Assembly: GCA_025966175.1 (NCBI GenBank)
Contig: JAOPVN010000206.1
Coordinates: forward strand, 1-17,598
Source of the DNA: Modestobacter sp.
GTDB lineage: Bacteria > Actinomycetota > Actinomycetes > Mycobacteriales > Geodermatophilaceae
Direction of reading: 5' to 3'
DNA length: 17,598 bases
Under the pieces are notes generated by a model. The model had not been told where the DNA came from and searched no databases. It worked only from the letters and a program-made list of their open reading frames with translations. Numbering within the stretch: position 1 is the first letter of the stretch; each line of letters starts with the position of its first letter. This document shows positions 15,501 to 17,598 of this stretch, piece by piece. The translations under genes and the position numbers were made by a program.

Positions 15501-16128
15501 CCTGGCCGGACAGGCTGACCGAGCGGGTGACCGCACCTGAAGCCAGATCAGCCTGGACGAGCTCGGTGGCCTCGTCGTCCGCGCCCAAGTTGAGAGTGAA
15601 GACCGCGGAGTCGTCTGTGCTGCACCCTGGGGAGTAGTAGGTCAGCCCCACCCCGGAGGCGATCGGCTGCACGGCACCCGTGGCCGTGTCAACGGAGTAG
15701 GCGAACGCGCCCCTGGCGCGAGCGGTCTGGACGTTGACCACCGTGGTGGGGAGGACAGCGACGGCGACGTACTTGCCGTCACCGGACACGCACTGGTAGC
15801 CGGTCCAGCCCTCGACGTCCAGCCCGGCCGGCTGCAGCACGGTCAGCTCGCGCCAGGCGTAGCCGGCCTCACCGCGGCCGAGTTCTATGTGGTAGCCCTT
15901 CTCGTCTCCGTAGCCGTCGACCAGGACGTCACCGGGCGCTCCGGCTGTCGTCGCGGGGCTGGCGGTTGCCGCAGGTCCGCCGTTGTCGGTGCTGGCGGGG
16001 GCGGCCGGGGCTGCGAGCGCCGGCAGGCCCTCGCCGCCCGCCACCACCGCCGCCACCGACAGCGTCCCGATGACCAGACGCTGCACCCAGCGCCTCGGCT
16101 CCCGTAGGTCCGCCCGCATCGTCACCAC
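9118..16128 (-). CDS. Secreted Rhs/YD-repeat polymorphic-toxin-like protein with lytic transglycosylase-like domain
   Basis: 2336 residues. In order: a signal peptide (about 12-42, ending LPALAAPA); a putative beta-propeller of short repeats (about 65-390); a Ser/Thr/Pro linker with an eight-serine run near 423; a second signal-like hydrophobic segment (about 476-505); and a lytic-transglycosylase-like domain (about 550-780) with AQESNW, whose Glu590 is the likely catalytic acid, and AAWAYNSG. Next come a golvesin-C-like beta domain (about 960-1055), DUF6531 (GDPVDTSTGYF, near 1100), then YD repeats to the core end YLRARYYDPS (about 2145) and DPLGL at 2176-2180. A 156-residue hydrophobic C-terminal domain follows. 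WapA-type relatives deliver C-terminal toxins to neighbours. GTG 16128 or ATG 16119 may start it. It is followed by the candidate immunity gene and is divergent from a DUF2690 gene. Confidence 0.9.
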   Translation of the reverse strand: MVTMRADLREPRRWVQRLVIGTLSVAAVVAGGEGLPALAAPAAPASTDNGGPAATASPATTAGAPGDVLVDGYGDEKGYHIELGRGEAGYAWRELTVLQPAGLDVEGWTGYQCVSGDGKYVAVAVLPTTVVNVQTARARGAFAYSVDTATGAVQPIASGVGLTYYSPGCSTDDSAVFTLNLGADDEATELVQADLASGAVTRSVSLSGQVSSAVPTSTGIVGAVGSTVVAVPPTGEPTVIAQAAGDVYDLHPSADGGVDFLALDGADKATAQHEHNGTLATLASGKRTRLALYQGRGGHSVLAGATSTKDDALSAAGVRAVDDGALGAGSTTASLDGDALLGAPTSGDSEVPLLLATRSKKLAKNARPSTLTAPVQSAASYEPPGATDATVPPESAAQPQPKGDAAPVAAPTPKPTTPSSSSSSSKPTTPAPSSAAPSSPAASTAAPSSSAPSTSGQVTTPSATAAPTSSHHDLLGSGASSLLVAPTVLLATPAAVTTAAAQTPTCAVPRLAANRQVMQPSPAQVNWASQMAEQGLLTGSAYTRPAGFANLGLAAYAPSSDFPPIALQHPSSDTWNKVPRSVYDAIMAQESNWSQASWHSPKGMAGDPLVSDYYGAAGDIVSINYAGADCGYGIGQVTTGMRTGEHTFSVNGQTKVGVDYEENIAAGLQILESTWNTLYTDGIIANDGNPRYLENWYFAAWAYNSGIQPNGSYNTTGCTPGPTCTGPEGTWGLGWANNPANPNYPPNRLPYLQATYADAAHPGNWAYQERVMGWMAHPLIRYSASAYATPTYQGGNSWLQLPAPTTFCTLDGNKCDPATTNATTPDAGHCTLSDYECWWHAPATWVSNCATSCATSTYAVTGGTEPANPSPNPPSCTVDRSVVPAGAIIVDDENGSNLNLQGCPSTALTTAGSFSYSYGSNANGDPIGAIDTHQLGSGLGGHILFSHTEDGTNPALINSGTWTPTLPSLQYYKIKIHIPALGAEATNVVYTINPGGGVAPWKIRVNQAWDSEQWVTIGTFAMQNGGTVALTNQSASVNTSGKNYANFDVAWDAVAFVPMGGTPGAPIGGPPTIQDAPKGSNPAWVQCFCGRRTAGDPVDTSTGYFGDTFTDLSTPGRGEALAFTRSYAEATADPAGPNGGSAVDGPFGYGWTDSYHLSAVTNATTGAVTILQEDGSQVAFTNASGTYSTVEPRNDATLTKSGTSYVYTRRGREIFTFDTVTGRLTAEQDLAGARASTPYKTSLAYDSAGHLATITDPAGRAYTLTWSGAHITTLVDTAGRTVSYGYDAAGNLTDVYGVGTATRSGSTPSNEDHARYTYNAAHLMTSMRSPANFGGTASAVTGMTYDSGERVLTQTDPDGRATTFTYGPSSSPSLVAGQTLVTDPAGHQVLYSYSGGLLTSQTVGYGTSVAGTTTYTYDPVTLGISTMVDPAGHTTTYTYDDHGNRTSSSDPLGYTTDYAYDAIGDLVETIDPNGVATVNIYDQAGHIATGSSATNDGSVTYGDLTSTTMTQANNVVESSTGNFGTAPARTITYYYDDAAHPGDATRVVDALNNTTTTTYDTAGDVTSLTDPLGHKTLQGWDTARGWQTSTVTPTGTAAGTTTSCTSPAAGCITYGHDAWGHTSRTTDQLGHTSSAVFNANGAQTSATDGDGNTTGSGYDPAGQLIQVDQADGTRTSRTYNGDGTTATTVDAAGAATSYAYDSRGRQVSSTDPDNRTTAVGYDAVDEPVTVTSPSGAVATTTYDADGRRTGVSYSDRTTPGITAVSYDPDGRRVSMTDGTGTSTWTYDIYGAVSAQTNGAGASVGYSYDDNGNQKTITYPGATGTVTNGYDAAGQLTSVTDPSSRKTTFGYNADGAQTTTAYPNGDVVTAGYNPADQQTSTTLAGGSTTLGTIGYGRDNAGQLSSQIPSGAFPGAAQTYTYTALQQVKSAVSGSATTGYAYDAANNLTTNAGVTQKYDAAGQLCWSTAAAVTGATSCATAPTGAIGYSYDTDGRRTKAAPSAGAASTYAYNQADELTAATTAAGSGTYIYDGDGLRASKTVGTTTTRFVWGTNGLLSDGTAYLYGPGGLPIEQIAGTTVAYYVHDQLGSTVALLSSTGTVAGTWTYDAYGKTASQSGPLTTPLLYGRGYTDPETGLLYLRARYYDPSTAQFITDDPAIARTLAAYNYGSDNPLNSIDPLGLWSWKGAIATTLGVVSTVTGAVAIGLAVTGVGAPAAAVLEGVSIGTGIAAGALDCSSGWSAACGIDIGASVLGAAGGLLRIGARLGRVAGDIAEMADLSLGVHSVALGFVGAVNGIAEGFRGEEDERGEPEAASRGNSARPGGRPQPGGSTTWPWWC

Positions 16129-16280
16129 TGCCCCCGACCACCGACTCAGCGTGAGCGGCGGCGCACGCAGGGAGTATCTAGCCAGCGATTACGAGGGTTG
16201 TGCCACCATTTGTTTTGGCTGTGAATTAGCTGTGCTTGCAACGAAAGCGACTGCCACACACCCTTCCTCGCACATGGGAA

Positions 16281-16290
16281 CGATTGCATT
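16281..16290. promoter_or_regulatory. Shared element CGATTGCATT in the right divergent control region
   Basis: The same 10 bases occur at 6523-6532 in the left cassette, at a similar distance from the Rhs start (about 153 bases here, 172 there), while the surrounding DNA has largely diverged. The 16129-16585 gap is 457 bases. It is less GC-rich than the flanking genes and contains this element and the promoter listed next, but no gene that I can support. Confidence 0.35.
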
Positions 16291-16424
16291 TTGGACGGCC
16301 CGCAACCTCCTAGTAGGCAGGAGGGGTACGAGGGGCTCGAAGAGGCTGTCAGCGCATCTTCGTCGTGCACTAAGAGTTCCTAAGCCAGCGATCCGGCGCG
16401 GAACGCACAAGCGTGAACCCAGCC

Positions 16425-16453
16425 TTGACACCGGTTTCAGCAGCACGCAAGAT
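16425..16453 (+). promoter_or_regulatory. Candidate sigma70-type promoter of right DUF2690 gene
   Basis: TTGACA at 16425-16430 and CAAGAT at 16448-16453, separated by 17 bases. As in the left cassette, the -35 is perfect. A start near 16460 would leave a leader of about 125 bases before the ATG at 16586, preceded by a purine-rich GAAGAAG that may act as a ribosome site. Confidence 0.5.
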
Positions 16454-16585
16454 CCGCCCTGGCACACACTCATCATGCGGTGATCGGGGCGAACGTACCG
16501 TCACAAGGGACCTAGCACCGCGTTGCCTTTGTCGCGGGATCTCGATCGCCGTTCCTGCGTCCGAAACCAGCGACTGAAGAAGCAC

Positions 16586-17059
16586 ATGTCTTTTGGCGTC
16601 AAGAGAAGGATTCTCACAATCCTACTGCTTCTCGTCGCGTCCGCGGCAGTCGCGATTGGTGGCGTCCCTGCGCGAGCAGACGCTGCGGACCACTGCTTTG
16701 CTGCCAGCTGCAACAACGTCGATCCTTATGACGGCGGGTGTGCCGCGGACGCAAGAACACTGGCGATCAACGCCACGAACTCGACATCTGTACTCCTGAG
16801 GTACTCAAACACCTGCAACGCCGCTTGGGTGAAAATTGTGGACACGAACGGCTACATCACCGCGCCGTCCGGTTATGTGCGCAACAACCTGGGCGTAACC
16901 GCCTACATAGTCCCGAACCAGTGGGGGACGGGCCCGGATAGCGTGTACTCCTACATGGTCAGCGACACGACTGGCCAGGTGGCCTTTGCATGTGCAACCG
17001 AAACCCGCATGCCATCCACCTATACGGGCGTAGCGACGGTCTGCACAAATCCCGTTTAG
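16586..17059 (+). CDS. Secreted DUF2690-type protein (right cassette)
   Basis: A 157-residue protein. ATG 16586 was chosen over the longer ORF because it places the basic stretch MSFGVKRR directly before the hydrophobic core of a Sec signal peptide, with cleavage near ARADA (about residue 33). The mature part starts DHCFAASCNNVDP and contains RYSNTCNAAWVKI at 72-84, YSYMVSDTTGQVAFAC and a final VC. Cysteines are at 37, 42, 52, 77, 136 and 153; all six align with the left-cassette paralogue, suggesting three conserved disulfides. Codon use is closer to the host than in the left copy. It is divergent from the intact Rhs gene, 457 bases away. DUF2690 has no known function. Association with Rhs in both cassettes suggests a role in the same system, for example as a cell-surface or extracellular accessory factor. 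Confidence 0.82.
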   Translation: MSFGVKRRILTILLLLVASAAVAIGGVPARADAADHCFAASCNNVDPYDGGCAADARTLAINATNSTSVLLRYSNTCNAAWVKIVDTNGYITAPSGYVRNNLGVTAYIVPNQWGTGPDSVYSYMVSDTTGQVAFACATETRMPSTYTGVATVCTNPV

Positions 17060-17410
17060 CGGTCTTACGTCACTGGGAACCGACCACCCCTCTCTGCCCG
17101 GGTTAATGTTTGGGCCACCGTGGCGAGCCCGGCCGACCACCGAGTCCGCCGTCGTGATGGGAGTGCGGTTAGCGATCCGAGTTGGCCCTGTGTTCCCTGC
17201 GCCTCCGAACTGGAGGCGTCGCCGAGAAGATCGGCACCGCCAGAGGTCGACCCTCGACACGAATGACCCCGGGGGCAAGGGCGCGCTCGCGCACGAGGCG
17301 GGAGGGGTCGCCCTCGGCTGCTGTTGCGCCGCAATGCGACGGTGACGCGACCGGCGAGTCACGCGCGGCAGCGGGCACCGCACCTTGGCCGACAGGTACC
17401 TTGGCTTGCG
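17060..17410. other. Intergenic region before the PBP gene; no gene seen
   Basis: 351 bases between the DUF2690 stop and the PBP start. Open frames here lack plausible starts and domains. In particular, no WhiB-type cysteine cluster is found on the minus strand, although a whiB gene occupies this place in mycobacteria. A 17-base match to the ArsA-like gene (CCGGGGGCAAGGGCGCG, near 17267) may be chance. The right island boundary must lie within this region. Confidence 0.5.
17397..17402 (+). promoter_or_regulatory. Candidate -10 element of the PBP gene
   Basis: TACCTT matches TANNNT and ends 8 bases before the ATG at 17411. There is no Shine-Dalgarno sequence, which is again consistent with a leaderless or near-leaderless transcript. 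No clear -35. Confidence 0.4.
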
Positions 17411-17598
17411 ATGTCCGAGTCTGCGCGCTTCCGTCTGAGTGCCCTGGTCAAGCTGGTGGCGGCGATCGCCGTCGCCGGCTTCCTGGTCGCCGCCATGCTG
17501 CTGCCGTTCGTGGGCGGGAGCGGGCTCGTCGCCCGCAACTCCTCGACGTTGCTCGACGCGCTCCCGGTCGAGCTGACCAACCAGACGCCGAACGGCAA
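17411..17598 (+). CDS. PonA2-like class A penicillin-binding protein, N-terminal end (partial)
   Basis: Only the first 62 codons are in the window. They encode a short cytoplasmic leader (MSESARFRLSAL) and one strongly hydrophobic transmembrane helix at about residues 13-35 (VKLVAAIAVAGFLVAAMLL). PFVGGSGLVARNSS and a LDALPVEL segment follow, entering the extracytoplasmic region. This start, together with the position downstream of the ArsA-like pair, is typical of actinobacterial PonA2-type transglycosylase/transpeptidases, which polymerise and cross-link peptidoglycan at the outer face of the membrane. The catalytic domains lie beyond the window, so the call rests on the N-terminus and synteny. 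Confidence 0.68.
   Translation, partial: MSESARFRLSALVKLVAAIAVAGFLVAAMLLPFVGGSGLVARNSSTLLDALPVELTNQTPNG

Larger units (their letters stand above)
4027..17062. other. Accessory Rhs island inserted between the ArsA-like pair and the PBP gene
   Basis: The flanking genes are adjacent, apart from a whiB gene, in the mycobacterial version of this locus, but here they are separated by about 13 kb. The insert carries two Rhs/DUF2690/membrane-protein cassettes, a partial second copy of the left flanking gene, a broken desaturase and other damaged ORFs. No recombinase, transposase, tRNA or clear direct repeat was found. Insertion by homologous recombination in flanking genes is therefore more likely than by an autonomous element. 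The outer limits are approximate. Confidence 0.6.

Noticed and set aside
11236..15540. Long plus-strand open frames opposite the Rhs gene (around 11236-12144, 12661-13728, 13798-14331 and 14332-15540)
   Set aside because: They mirror the minus-strand Rhs codons, show no domains or ribosome sites, and have the Val/Gly/Arg bias typical of antisense frames in GC-rich genes.
16150..16500. Short ORFs on both strands in the right divergent gap
   Set aside because: No ribosome sites, no conserved motifs, and the region is better explained as a control region for the divergent genes.
4839..17116. GTTTGGGCC at 4839-4847 and again at 17108-17116 as a target-site duplication flanking the island
   Set aside because: Nine bases of a simple G/C-rich word are likely by chance over this length, and no inverted ends or recombinase accompany them.
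17265..17290. A 17-base match to the ArsA-like gene (CCGGGGGCAAGGGCGCG) suggesting a third fragment
   Set aside because: Similarity stops immediately on both sides; with this base composition it may be coincidence.

Overview
The window is high-GC DNA with actinobacterial codon use and leaderless-type promoters. The backbone gene order is crp, NUDIX hydrolase, RidA-like, DUF4177, two ArsA/Get3-like ATPases, then a bifunctional penicillin-binding protein. This matches the conserved locus known in Mycobacterium tuberculosis as Rv3676-Rv3682. The protein sequences look most like Geodermatophilaceae (Blastococcus, Geodermatophilus or Modestobacter), but that family call is inference from memory, not a search.

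Left backbone (1-4026): the 3' end of crp; three overlapping minus-strand genes (DUF4177, RidA-like, NUDIX); and, divergent from them across 61 bp, two overlapping plus-strand ArsA-like ATPases. Right backbone (17411-17598): the first 62 codons of a PonA2-like penicillin-binding protein. The whiB4-type gene that sits between these genes in mycobacteria is not visible.

Between 4027 and about 17060 lies a roughly 13 kb accessory island. It holds two copies of the same three-part cassette. Each copy has a small secreted DUF2690-type protein on the plus strand, divergent from an Rhs/YD-repeat secreted protein on the minus strand, which is followed about 12 bp later by a small membrane protein that I read as a candidate immunity protein. 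The right copy (8722-17059) is intact and encodes a 2336-residue Rhs protein with a signal peptide, a putative propeller, a Ser/Thr/Pro linker, a lytic-transglycosylase-like domain, a golvesin-like domain, the RHS core and a hydrophobic variable C-terminal domain. The left copy (4910-7218) keeps intact end genes, but its Rhs gene has collapsed to about 1 kb with an internal deletion, a permuted N-terminal segment and frameshifts.

Between the two cassettes sits scar DNA: a 467-bp piece of a second, about 91% identical allele of the neighbouring ArsA-like gene, joined to a 5'-truncated, frameshifted fatty acid desaturase. Further damaged small ORFs lie at 4034-4859. No integrase, transposase, tRNA or CRISPR array was seen. 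The layout suggests that the island grew by recombination with related strains carrying their own cassettes at the same locus.
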